From assembly GCA_905250075.1 (NCBI GenBank), contig CAJNOP010000865.1:1-64000 (forward strand): a DNA stretch of 64,000 bases, given 5' to 3'. Both the position numbers and the translations under genes were made by a program. Of this stretch, positions 23,301 to 35,525 are shown piece by piece. Position 1 is the first letter of the stretch. Every line of letters starts with the position of its first letter. A model generated the notes under the pieces. That model ran no database searches, had not been told where the DNA came from, and saw nothing but the letters and a program-made list of their open reading frames with translations. Source of the stretch: Rotaria sp. Silwood1 (Eukaryota > Rotifera > Eurotatoria > Philodinida > Philodinidae).

Positions 23301-24660
23301 TGTGGTGTTACTAGTCAGAACTGTCCTTAATGTTGAACTTCTGGTTGTCGAAGTTCTTGTAGTTAAGTTAGATCGTATGTCTTCTTCATTATTGTCGGCT
23401 TCCGTGGTGGTTAACGGCGTTGTTGCTAAAATATGTCAATAAAACAATCCCAATGCACATCTTATGTACGTACATTGGCTTTGGAAATTATAATATAATC
23501 TTTCAAACTCAATTGGGGCATAATGCATATGATAGTTACCGAAAAACCATAAGCAGTATACGTTTAGTATATGAATTGGCATAATATGCTTCACGCCGAC
23601 GATTAATCGTCAGTGTTTTTTATTAAAAGTATCGTATCATAGTTTATAGTATGAAAGCGGGTGAATACTTTTTAAGGTTGTTAAAACTTACAGGTAGAAG
23701 TAACCTGACAGACACCTAGGAAATGTTGATACGTTTCAGACTTCTTTATTAGTCACATAATGCTAACCGTGTATGAGTGTGGGTCTTCTTTTCAACGAAT
23801 TTCACACCCAAGCGTCTACACTTGTCCATATCCACATTCACTCGAAACTTCATAGTGGTATCTCTAATGTGAAAAAAAAGCCAACTGATTTAATTTAATA
23901 AATAGTGAAAATGCTCCATAAGAGATCCCAAACGAACTGTTCGAACATCCTGTAGATCATACTCCAAAAAGTTGAATTACTATAATATATTCTAAAGCTG
24001 TTGTCTTCTTGATTGATTGGAATTCTTTCTAATAAAGCATTCAAATTTGAGTAGACAACACTTTCTGTAATCTGTTATAACTGCATCCCACAGATGTAAC
24101 TTCTACTAACAGTAAATCGCTGAGATGTTGCCAACTCTTGTGAATATGATGATGTATCAATAATAGCGGGAACAAACACGAGACATAGAGTGCTACTCAT
24201 CATTCTATTCTTGTATAAATATAGTTAGTTTGGGATCTGTTTTACTAATAACAATTAAGTTCTATCTCACAAATGGCTCCGTACGAAATATCTTCAGTAA
24301 CTATTGGAATACATTTTTAGAGAAAGATATTTTAGTTTTGTTAGTTCATAAAATCAAGTAAATCTCTAGAAAAAAAACAAAAGTTCAAAAAATAAAAAAG
24401 TGGCATTTCTTAATTGTATACTGGGTTCTCATCAAATCAGCTGAGCTTCATTGGTTGTTTCTTACCTGTAAAAGCATAGCCAAAAAATCTAATAATAAAA
24501 TTATTGGAAATATTAGTTTCTTATAGTATGTCTACTTACAATATCAACACTGTTGTAATCAGCAATCGTTGCATCGTATGTGCTTGAAAAATATAAACTC
24601 TCACAAGTACTGACGGCTTTGATAGACACACAGTTACTTTCACTGTTTCTATTTATATGT
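20344..24660 (-). CDS. Mucin-like/EGF/VWA extracellular protein (multi-exon, 5' end unclear)
   Basis: Well-supported exons are 23425-22506 (Ser/Thr-rich, 306 codons) and 21105-20344 (254 codons with stop). They join in phase 0 (GTAAGT at 22505; TTTCAG at 21106), creating an EGF-like domain (CSNSTLCQNN + GTCRVVGTASYCLCPP...C). The last exon then carries a von Willebrand A domain with MIDAS motif DVTGSM and GGDTPEND. The Ser/Thr exon contains a 96-codon unit repeated twice. Likely upstream exons: about 24660-24540 (encodes NCVSIKAVSTCESLYF, donor GTAAGT) and part of 24203-23895 (which has TAA at 24075-24077 in the frame I read). No ATG or signal peptide was identified. An 81-nt in-phase candidate exon lies at 21376-21456. 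Probably secreted or surface-bound and heavily O-glycosylated. Confidence 0.65.
22574..23250 (-). repeat. Coding minisatellite: 288-bp Ser/Thr repeat unit
   Basis: Two near-identical 288-bp units (offset 288, for instance 22873 against 23161) lie within the mucin exon, each built of smaller TTKSST and RTSTT words. The length is a multiple of three, so copy-number change keeps the frame. Confidence 0.7.
23769..23842. repeat. Telomere-like foldback (short G arm)
   Basis: G-rich GTGTATGAGTGTGGG, core GTCTTCTTTTCAACGAATTTC, C-rich arm CACACCCAAGCG to ATCCACATTCAC. It lies inside the presumed intron between the mucin exon and the upstream exons of the VWA gene. Confidence 0.7.
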
Positions 24661-27600
24661 GCCGAAGGCAAAAAGAGAACGAACTTTAATTATTATTTGC
24701 TTTGCATTCTTCAGTGAACTTTCTTACAATAATTCGAAAATCATGATTTCTAAAGAGCTGATTTGATCCAGTACTGTTTTTTTAACCTCTACCGTACTAG
24801 TACAATGAAAACACGACATGTTGAAAACAAAATACTTGAATAATATTTCAACAAAATTATTTGACACATATGTTTGAACAATAATATTTGACAGGAGAAA
24901 AAAATCTTGTTCTTTCACGAAAACAAGCTTGAAAGAGGTGTATTGCTATTCGTTTGACACAGCAGCATGTAGCAATATACTTTTTGATTTCAATGGTATC
25001 ATTCAAGCGCGATATAAAATAAGATGCAAAAACATAGTCTATAAATTGGTAGCAAAATCTGTTTGTTCGAATACCCTATTCGTTATTATGGCTAGCCTAC
25101 GCGAATTTCATTGAAATCTTACTGATGAAAATCATGTCACTATCATACTGTTGAATAGATGATGGGTGACAGTTTAAGAATGAGCGTGAGCTCTCTTTTA
25201 ATTCCTATCAATTCAGATCAGCAATCATCTCATACCATCCAGCTAGTCACCAACTCACTTCACCCATATCTGATGAAAAAGAAATTCCGTGTTGAAGTGT
25301 CTGAAGGCGTGTGTGTGCATTTAAACTTGTTAAATTTCACTGATACAAATTCAAGGACATATTCTACTCGTATTCCAACTAAACCAATACTCACACCATA
25401 CTCATAAAGGTTTAACTTCTTTTACTTGTGTAGAACTCATGTTATATCCTGTTATTCGTTAGAATATTTTATTATATATTCTGTTTGTTTGAGTTGAAAA
25501 CGAAATTTTCTGTACCAAATATAGCTATTGATGAACAACAAAAAAAAGAAAAAAAAACAGATTTCCAACAGAATAAATTTACTGATCGACTTTTTTTGTC
25601 TTAAAAACAAGATTTCTCTCTCAATAAAAATTAATAAAAAAAAACTTATTGAACCATCCTTCTCCAATCGAATTTTTCATGAAAATATCAAGTAATTTTC
25701 TTATTTTCTGCTTCAATTAAAATTATCGAAAATCAGTGTTTCGTTGTTTTGTTTAAGCAATAAATTTTTCTATTTTATAATAAACAACAAGAATTATTTT
25801 TATCTGAAATTTTTTTATCATGAAGCAAAATCATGCATTTGAAATTCTACGTTTTCTTTTATTTCTCAAGGAATAATATTATTCAAATATTTGTGTGTTT
25901 TAGTTTAATAGAAAATGCAAATGAACATTTTTAAATAATGGTTTTATCAAAACATTGCTATATGAGAGACAAGTAAATGAATAATCATGAGTTTCTTATA
26001 AAAAGCATTAATTATATAGTGGATTAATTTAAGTTCTAGTTTGACTTTGCCGACTAAATCAAAGAGTAATGAAATCTTAACCTGATATGTTAGTTGAAAC
26101 AACAAATTTTTATCCATAAAAAATGATTAAAAATGTTTTACGTTCAAAATATGCCTTTAATAGAAAGGCACCATACAATATATTAAAGATCTCCGAGTCG
26201 TACTTTTACACTATCTAACTCTACCTCGAGACTAATCTATGGGTGGTGAGTGATTTTTATTTGCTTTTCTATATTAAAAGACCATATGTATATATATTAT
26301 TAAATATGAAAACGAAATAGTGATTATGACGCATAACCCGAACAAAGAATAAGAAATCTGTATACATTGAGCGACAAGCATGTTGAATCTATACAATTGT
26401 ATTTGATAGTCCATTCAGTTCAATATAATGATCATTCATTTTCATGGTTCTATACAAAGAAATAGAATGATATCAATTATGTTCTAATTAAGTGTGACAT
26501 CAAATTTTATTAAAATCTGTTCCGCATTTTATACTTAGCAAAATCTAGTTAAAGAGTCATTCATGCTCATGTTATATCTAATTTTCAGATAACACTATAT
26601 AAAAAGAATTGAAGAAAAAAATACTGAATCGTGAAAAGTAGTCAACTTTATTTGCCAAAATTAATTACGTTTGCTCTACTAGTATCCGATTATTTTCAGA
26701 TAATTCTAACTAAAAAACATTGTTTTATCAAGATTGAAGTATACAAAATCTGTGTACACTTGTAAATGATCATATACACTGCTTATATCACCGGATAAGA
26801 TTGTAATGCAGCAACAATTAATATGTCAAAATACAACGATCTACAATCTTTTACACGAGTGCTTGGGCGATCTGGATATTTCTCTATTAGACCCTTGAAA
26901 AAATGACACATACTTTTTTTTTAAGTGCCAAGTAATATTATGATTGAGTACTATAAACTTCAATATTTTTTTTTTTTGCAAAAGATAAAATTATTCCATC
27001 GTTGTTTATTTACGAAAATCTTTTCTCTGGCTTCTATCGACTTTGATTATATTTCTTTTTATGCAAGATAGTATTTTTGTATGTTGACTATCAATACATG
27101 ATAATTAATTTAAAAAAATATGTTTTTGTTTAACTAACAGAACAAATTATTCAATTGTTTAGGATATAAATTATACAATTCAAATTTATTTTTTTGCATC
27201 ATTATGATAAAATTTCAACTTTTCTAAAATAATTATTAATCAAAATATGATCTTGTCATCTATAAAAATGTTTTACAAAGTTAAAAATAGGTGTTAAAAC
27301 AATCAAGATATGCATTATTTCATCATGATACTTCGAACTTCATCATGTTGGAAAAAAAGAACGAAATCTTATTTCTAGTTGTACATCATAAAAATGTATT
27401 TCTGATTGTCAAAGAAAAACATGACATCAAATGCATAAAAAAGGCATTTATATGATTACCATATATTTGTCTAAAACATTGAAATAATGAAATAAAAATA
27501 AAACAAGACATGACAATCTATAATTGAAAATTTATAAAAATTATTGTTGAGATTTATTTATATGACAACAAAGTTCTATATTAACATTACATATCAACTG

Positions 27601-30581
27601 AGACATATATGCAATGCATTCTTTTCCTTGTTTTTTTCTTGTTCACAATAGCAATAACACGAGAAAAGAATGAAGCATACTAGAGTACATATTAGTTTTA
27701 AAAGAATAAATTTTTCTTTTGATCATCTGGAAATTTTACTAATAACAGGAATTAATGCGGTATTTGTTTCTTTTTAGACGTACATTTGCTGTTTTTCTTC
27801 CATCGATCTTCTTAAAATCAAAATTTTTAACGAGAATTTTAATGAAAAAAGACAAAGAACTTTCTATTTACTTTTAATTCTTCTTCCACTTTAGATATTT
27901 TTCGTTTATAAACCCGTTTTCTCTATTTTCATCAATTAAATCATTAATGGAATTTTTGAATAGGATGTAACTTTCAGACTTGTTACTGATTGACAAATTA
28001 AATCTTTTATATCAGCAAGAATTGATAGTGCAACTCGAACTAATCGATTAAGACTAATATGCAATTAATAACAAAAGGAAGAATTGATAGAATTTGCTAA
28101 ATCTCATCTACTATTCAATCAGTACTTTCCAATCTAAACAGTGATTAGATAAAAACAAACCAAATTGAATTATACGAAGAGCGAATGTAAATTAAAATAT
28201 ATTGATAGAGCAAAAAAAAAATTTACCTATTTTTAATTGAGAATATTATTTAGAAGAATTTTTATAATACTTGACTTTTTAATTACATAACTACAGTAAA
28301 GTCTCATGTCTAATTTCCTCACTGATGTTTGTTGCTTTTTAAAAAAAAACAGAATTGATTATGATTTCATGCCAATTTTTATTTTGAAAGCGGCCTTAGT
28401 TATCATAGTTTCCACCGCATAGGTTATCAATTATCATATAATTTTCTTAATACGGAACGGAAGTTGGATATGGTGTGTCTTTGTAAATTATTGCATAAAA
28501 TTCACGATCGAATGTTCTTCGTGACTAGGTTCAATGAACTTGGAAGATATGAGAGAGCCAGATAGAAAAGCAATTTTGTCAACTGTTTTGTTTATTTCTC
28601 TTCCATTTTTTGATGGAAAAAATCTAGTTTCATGAGTATTTTTGTGACATTATGATAAAAAGTACTTGACAAACCAGTAGAGAATATATCATCCGATATG
28701 AGATTTATCATATACATATAGTATTTTATAAGTCTCGTTGAATCTACTAAATTTTTCTCTGAATTTAAATATATCATTTTATATACTATTCAAACCCCTT
28801 TTTTCGAACGATTCTATACTGTTTAGAAACATTTTTTCAAATGACATGCTAGTGCAATATCTGTTGATTGATTCCATTTTATAATAATCTTAGGTATTAT
28901 ATCAATAGTATTGAAAATAGTATGCTCTCTTTCGATGTTAAGATGATCTTTCAAGATTTATATTTACTTGTATTTGTTTTCATTATGATTATTTTCTTCA
29001 TAATTTTTATTATATAGGGATCACACATCAAGAAGATCTAGAAAAAGGGGTGAAGGGGCATCAAAACTGATAAATTTAGATGGCACGAAGAAGAGTTTAC
29101 CAGCTTACTATTTCTGGATGTTCAGACAATTCACTATGAATATTTTGCTTTTTTCACATAATTTGCAAGAAAACTTTGAAACTTGGCAAGTTTTCAAGAG
29201 CATTTTGACAGAGAAACAAAATTGAACGAATTAGTTGAATATGAATGTGGAATAGAAATAATTGAAGATTATATTGAATGGATAACGTTTTATCTCTTCG
29301 AGCAGCTAAATAAATGCTGTTTTATTTTCAAACGCCATTTTTCTTAAACTTCACTTACGTTTTGACTTTTTTTCTTTTCTTCACATGAAATATGCATTTA
29401 CTTATTTCTATTTTAGACATATTGGTTCATGCAAAGACTCTTTAAAAAAAACAGGAAGCGAAAGAATATAATAAGTAAGGTCTTTCCAGAATTTATTTTT
29501 ATTTTTGGCAGTTGAAAAGAGGGAGGAGCTCAAAAATTACTTTTTTATATCTAGATGTCCTCTGAAAATGAAACTAAACATAAACGTTCATAAAATAAGT
29601 TTATTCCGCGAGAAAATATGTCAAGCTTATAATCTGCGATGTTATTTATGTTGGAATAAGACAAAATATCTGTTTCAAGAAATATTTTTCTCATGTGGTA
29701 TGTGTTTGAAATATTGAAGAAAATTGAGGATATTCCCAGCATTCAAAATTACTTATTGTTTCATGTCTATTTTAAACATCGATAAATAATCAACGACTAC
29801 TGGCTCTTATTTACCTTGACAGGAAAAAACAACCTTAGCTCTAAATAATTTGAAGTCTATGATGGTTTTATTGGTTATATCAATTTTATTTTAGTTGAAC
29901 AATTTACTGATAATGATGTAAAGCTTATTATACGAATCTGATTTGTAGAAATGAAAAATATTAATTATTGTATTAGATTGAATCGTCTTTTTGTAATGAA
30001 AATCTATTTTGTCAAGAGTTAATTCATATAATAGTTAGAAATTATGTTTCAAAATTGCTCGAAAAATCAACATCATTTATTAATTTAGAAATGAACTTCT
30101 TTTTTTTTTCATCTAAAATCTTCTCATTGTTTTTACTCATTCAGATTTGATATGAAGTTAGATTTATTTATTGTATCATTTTTGTTGATACCTGATGTTT
30201 TGTCGACTTTTTTGTAAAAATGAATCGAGTTTCGATATGACATATTTACTTTTCTTTCAAGAATTAAGGAACGTGACTACAAAATTGCGTTCAATTAATT
30301 CACTAAAAAGTGTTTAGTTTTATTCTAAATATAAAAGATAAATATATATATAGTAATATTTTAACATATGAGGAAATTGTAAAAATGAAATGAAAAAAAA
30401 TCCTTCATCGGATATAATTTGATCATATTCAACGATCAAAATCATTATTTAAACTTTCGTGTTCTTTTTACTAATTAATATATTTTCTCAAAATAGAATG
30501 TAATTACTGACGCAACATTTTAATAGCACATGTTGAAAAATTATTACATAACATATAATATCGATGAAAAAGTACATATTT
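24661..30581. other. Gene desert, first part
   Basis: Extremely AT-rich with long A/T runs. The only coding-like stretch is 29019-29345: after TTATTATATAG a 67-codon frame (with LPAYYFWMFRQF) runs to TGA, and a second frame shifted by one (NELVEYECGIEIIEDYIEW) continues to TAA. It could be a frameshifted exon remnant but no family was recognised. Confidence 0.4.
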
Positions 30582-30691
30582 GAGGGTGTGGGTGTGGATG
30601 GGGTGTGGGGTGTGGTTGGGGTGTGACTGTGGGTGTGGGTGGTCGTTTCAATAGTAACTACATACCCACACCCACACCCAGCTACACCCTC
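30582..30691. repeat. Telomere-like foldback
   Basis: G-rich arm GAGGGTGTGGGTGTGGATGG and following TGTGGGG words, core GGTCGTTTCAATAGTAACTA, C-rich arm CCCACACCCACACCC to ACACCCTC. AGTACATATT immediately left and AGTCACATATT immediately right form a possible direct repeat of about 10 bp. Confidence 0.85.
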
Positions 30692-30956
30692 AGTCACATA
30701 TTCAATTTCACTTATGTCGTCTTCTTATTGAAAATTTTTAACATTTTACTATCTGATTGATATTCTACAAGCATCTAATTCTCAATCAGATAATGTAAAA
30801 AATAATGCAAATCATCAAAAAGAATGAATAGGAAAATGTCGAAAATAAAAATATCGAAAATTATGATGGTAACTAAACGCCGGGTTCTAATCTTTTAAAC
30901 ATTTTTCATTTCGTTGGTCCAAGCTTGTACCGATGTCAGCCTCTTCTGCAAGTACA

Positions 30957-31377
30957 ATCCCATGTCGCTCAAACCGCCGGTTAACCGCGGTTCGTCAGCT
31001 AAATTTTTTCGCGTGTCACAGTGCGCGAATATTTTTAAACTCTTACAAAATCGTTAGCAATATGTTGAAATCGTCGCCTCTTATATATGCAAACGCACTG
31101 AATCTGCTGGTACTTTCCTTGGTTTTTCGAGTTTAGGTTTTTATTAAAGATGACGCTATAAAAATAGTTATGCGCGAGATAACTTGACCAATACAAAAAT
31201 CATTAGCGCCATCTGATAGGATTTTACTGTTGCATAATTATGTAGATTTTTTTGAGTTGCAATCAATTTTTTCAAGACTAAAAATATTAACTTCGAAGGA
31301 AAATTATTAGAAAATCGATAAACGAACAAGAATCGCTTCGAACCGGTGGTTTTTATGAAAAATCGACGACATGGGAT
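30957..31377. repeat. Possible MITE with loose inverted ends
   Basis: ATCCCATGTCG...AAACCGCCGGTT at 30957-30981 is mirrored by AACCGGTGGTTT...CGACATGGGAT at 31340-31377. The segment is more GC-rich than its surroundings and includes the palindrome CGGTTAACCG. No transposase and no clear target-site duplication. Confidence 0.4.
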
Positions 31378-32710
31378 GTCTATCTCTATATACAGAAACA
31401 GTAGAATGAGATACATTTCATTATTCCAAATTTCCTTCCTGTTGATACACATGCATTACTCCTTCTTGATTCGTTTCTAAATTAAAATTCATTATCAACA
31501 GACGAAGTAGATTATATGGCCTTATGAGAACTGTCCAGAGCGAGAGAAGGATAACTCTCTTTCAATCTTCAAAAAATTTTCATTTTCTGCAGCAAAACTC
31601 TGCCATTTTTTGTTCTTCTGCTCACTAATTCCAAAAAAAAACTCGTCTCCTCCCTCTCGAACTCATCATATTTTGCAAAATTTTTTATCGACTTCGTAAG
31701 TAATCATGCCCATTCCCCAACTTTAACGACGTCAGGATATCCTTGACACTTATAAATTTTATCTCATTTATCATTTGGATTGCATTACAATAGTTAGTTT
31801 CATTTATCGTCCGGATATATCATGAATTAATTGTTTAATGTTAATCACATGATGCCTGATCATCTTCTCGTTTTGCTTTTTATTCAATGAAGTTTTTATC
31901 ATTGGTCAAGATGTTCATATAAATGATTTTCTATTCTTTTAATATTTTTCCATCATTGCCTCAAAAATTTTCTACATTACATTATAAACCTTGATAGTTC
32001 CAATATCAATCAGTCTAAACAAGTTGTCTAGAAAATAAGCGCGAAGCAAAAGAAATTGTTCGAAGAGTTTAAACTATAGTCTGGACTAGAACTGACGCTA
32101 AATTCTTAAAAATGAACTAATCATGAATAATACAAATGACGCTTCGTATAACACTGTGGAAAGCAGAACGTTCGAATCCAATTATCTTTCTGAGTTTTTT
32201 TTGGTCTTACTGACAAGTATGAATAGACAAAGTGTGAACTAGTCTATGTTTAGTTTAAACGACATTCCTCGTTCATACGATCAGTCCTGATGAATTACAA
32301 GTCATTTTAGAACAGGCCAGACGAGTATTGACATTGATTATTTATTCTATTGTAAATTTATTTTGTTTGTGCCAATGATAAGCGCATGATGTATGTGCAT
32401 ATCTCTTCTAGAGAGCATCATTCAACCAATCTATATCGTTAGATACTCTGATTTTATAATCGATGAAAACTGCCTATTGATTCTTTTCTATTTTGTCATT
32501 CTTATCTCTTTGTTCTCTCTCTCGTATATATAAACTCATGTTCAATTTGAAATGAACACAACTTGATTGATAGACTAGTATAGTGAGCATCTATACAGAT
32601 ATAACGAAACTAATCATACATCATCATTCTTTATTACAGTATTGATCCACACTCATTCTTATATAATTAAAATCTGATAATTTTTTACTATTTACATTTC
32701 TAGATTTTCT
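31378..32710. other. Gene desert, second part, and 5' flank of the p300-like gene
   Basis: No gene was recognised. Near 32582-32703 a GTGAGC and a TTTACATTTCTAG could bound an intron in the 5' UTR of the downstream gene. Confidence 0.3.
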
Positions 32711-34794
32711 ATGATCGAAAACGAAACAATACAGAGTAATTATACTCATTCACAATTATTGAATAATGATAGTATGGAACCAATAACGATACATATTGAT
32801 GCATCAAGTAAACAAATACCTAAACATCCTGTACAATTTACATCTGAAGATTTACGTATACATCTTGAACCAATTATTCACAAAATGATTGCTTCGGAAT
32901 ATTCATATTCATTTCAAAAACCAGTTGATTCTATTTCACTGAAAATACTTGATTATCCAACAATAATTAAACATTCCATCGATATATCAATCATACATAA
33001 TAAATTATTACTTGGAGAATATAAAAATCCATTAGAATTCTCTGATGGCGTATGGGTTGTATTTAATCATATATGGCTTTATAATGAAAAAACATCACCT
33101 ATCTATGAAATATGTTCAAAACTTGCTGAACTATTTGTTGAATCTATTGATCCTGTTCTACAAACATTAGGTTATTGTTGTGGTCGTCAATATGTATATT
33201 TAACACCAGTTATGTTATGTTATGGCAAGGAACAATGTTGTCAAATCTTACTTAATGATAATTATTATTATTATAACAATCTTGAACCATCACGATTAAA
33301 TTTATCCAATGATCAATATAGATTTTGCACGCAATGTTTTAATTCAATAAAAAGTGATTCGATATTTGTTGGTGATGATCTAACTCAAACATTAGTTGAA
33401 ATACCAAAATCATTATTTTTGTTGTCTAAAAAAGATTTAAAAGAACCTGAAAAAATGATTGATTGTATTGTCTGTGCACGTCGTTGGCATCAAGTATGTG
33501 CATTACATTTAGATCAAATATGGTCTGAAGGGTTTATATGTAATACATGTATACGTGAATATAATATAAAACGTAAAGAAAGTCCTTATACATCATCAAA
33601 ATTACCAATAAATGATTTATCATCACAATTAGAAAAACGTGTTAATAAATTTTTAATAAATGAAGGTTGTCAAACAGGTCATGTTACAATTCGTGTATTA
33701 GCTGCAAGTGATAAAATATGTAATGTAAAACCACAATTAAAACAATATTATCCAAATCAAGCAAAATATAGTTATCCATATCGAACAAAAGCTATATTTG
33801 CTTTTCAAGAAATCGAAGGTGTTGATGTTGTTTTCTTTGGTATGTATGTACAAGAATATGATGAAAATTGTCCTGCACCAAATACACGTCGTGTTTATAT
33901 ATTATATTTCGATACAATACATTTTTTTCAACCGAAAATTTATCGTACAGATGTTTATTATGAAATTTTAATTGGTTATTTGGATTATACTAAACAACAT
34001 GGATATATATATGCTCATATATGGGCTTGTCCAGTAAGTGAAGATGTTGATTATATATTTTATCGTCATCCATGCGAACAAAATATACTAAAGCCAAAAT
34101 GTCTGCAAGATTGGTGTAAAAAAATGCTTGATAGAGCAATTGCAGAACGTGTGGTTATTAGTTATAAGGTAAAAAAAACAAGTAACGTTCATCGTCAAGC
34201 GATTCACTTAGCCCTAGACTGATAGAATACATGTAAGGATGTAATAGCATAAAAAGCTACATTAAAAAAGTAATACGCAAAATTGATAATATAACCAGTA
34301 TATCTTAGGCGAGCAGAAAACTTAATTCGGAGAATTCTCACTCTAAGTAAAGATAATGCATTTTACAAATTTAATTTTTTTTGTCGTTTTTGTTTTATTT
34401 TTTTTTGCTTTTATAAATATAAATAGCGCTCAATAAGATTAGACAAGAATACGATTTTTTTTGTAATTATATTGGCGCTGTTTGTACGTACAAAAATATG
34501 AATTATATTATTCATAAAATTTGAGTTTTATTAATCAATATTTCATGCTTCAATTCGCGCATTAATTCTAAACTATTAATAAATTAGATATTCATTGATA
34601 CAACATTGCACAATCAATCCTACAATAATGAATAATTTAAACGATTTCTTTACATCCATACTGCTCATTTGGTCTGACTCTGACTAATTCAATGCTTTTG
34701 TCAGCCGTTTTACAAAACTACCCGAATTATAGTTATTTCATTGACACATTTTATCGATGATTATTATGGGTTCATTTACATCAGTCTTTAGATG

Positions 34795-35420
34795 GTCATT
34801 TGAGCCATAGTTACCGGAACAGTTGTTTGTACCATGGTTGCTATATGGTCATCTATGCCATAGTTACCGGAATAGTTGTTTGTACCATGGTTGCTATATG
34901 GTCATCTGTGCCATAGTTACCGGAATAGTTGTTTGTACCATGGTTGCNNNNNNNNNNTTTGTACCATGGTTGCTATATGGTCATCTGTGCCATAGTTACC
35001 GGAATACTTGTTTGTACCATGGTTGCTATATGGTCATCTGTGCCATAGTTACCGGAATAGTTTGTTTGTACCATGGTTGCAATATGGTCATCTGTGCGAT
35101 AGTTACCGGAATAGTTGTTTGTACCATGCTTTCTATATGGTCATCTGTGCCATAGTTACCGGAATAGTTTGTTTGTACCATGGTTGCTATATGGTCATCT
35201 GTGCCGTAGTTACTGGAATAGTTTGTTTGTACCATGGTTGCTATATGGTCACCTGTGCCATAGTTACGTGGTCGTTTGTACGAAAAAATGACCTTTTGTG
35301 CCATAGTTACATGCTCATTTGTACCATAGTTACCTAGTTAATTTTAGTAAAAAAATGACCGTTTGTGCCAAGAAAATGGTCGCTTGTACCAAAAAAATGA
35401 TCACATGTGCCAAAAAAATG
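34795..35420. repeat. 53/54-bp minisatellite with an assembly gap
   Basis: About nine copies of a 53- or 54-bp unit (TTTGTACCATGGTTGC... / TGTGCCATAGTTACCGG...) sit in the first intron of the p300-like gene. Each unit is itself two related halves of about 26-27 bp. After 35265 the array decays into 27-bp half units (TGTGCCATAGTTAC, TTTGTACCATAGTTACC). A 10-N gap at 34948-34957 falls inside it, so copy number is uncertain. Confidence 0.9.
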
Positions 35421-35437
35421 GCCATTTTGACCGCGTT

Positions 35438-35440
35438 ACC

Positions 35441-35475
<35 letters not shown>

Positions 35476-35525
35476 GGACAGACAGACAGACGGACAGACA
35501 GACAGACGGACAGACAGACAGACAC
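35438..35525. repeat. GACA/GACG microsatellite
   Basis: Tandem GACA tetranucleotides interrupted by GACG, directly after the minisatellite. They are followed by a short hairpin CCCTAG...CTAGGG at about 35548-35567. Confidence 0.95.

Noticed and set aside
22507-23442. Plus-strand frames opposite the mucin exon (Val/Leu-rich)
   Set aside because: Antisense shadow of Thr/Ser codons; splice sites and EGF/VWA continuity support the minus strand.
32165-32185. GTTCGAATCC, resembling a tRNA T-loop
   Set aside because: No acceptor stem, D-arm or anticodon arm can be folded around it.
34823-35337. Long frames across the 53-bp minisatellite on both strands
   Set aside because: The unit length alternates between 53 and 54 bp and the frame spans the N gap; the peptides are repeat translations.
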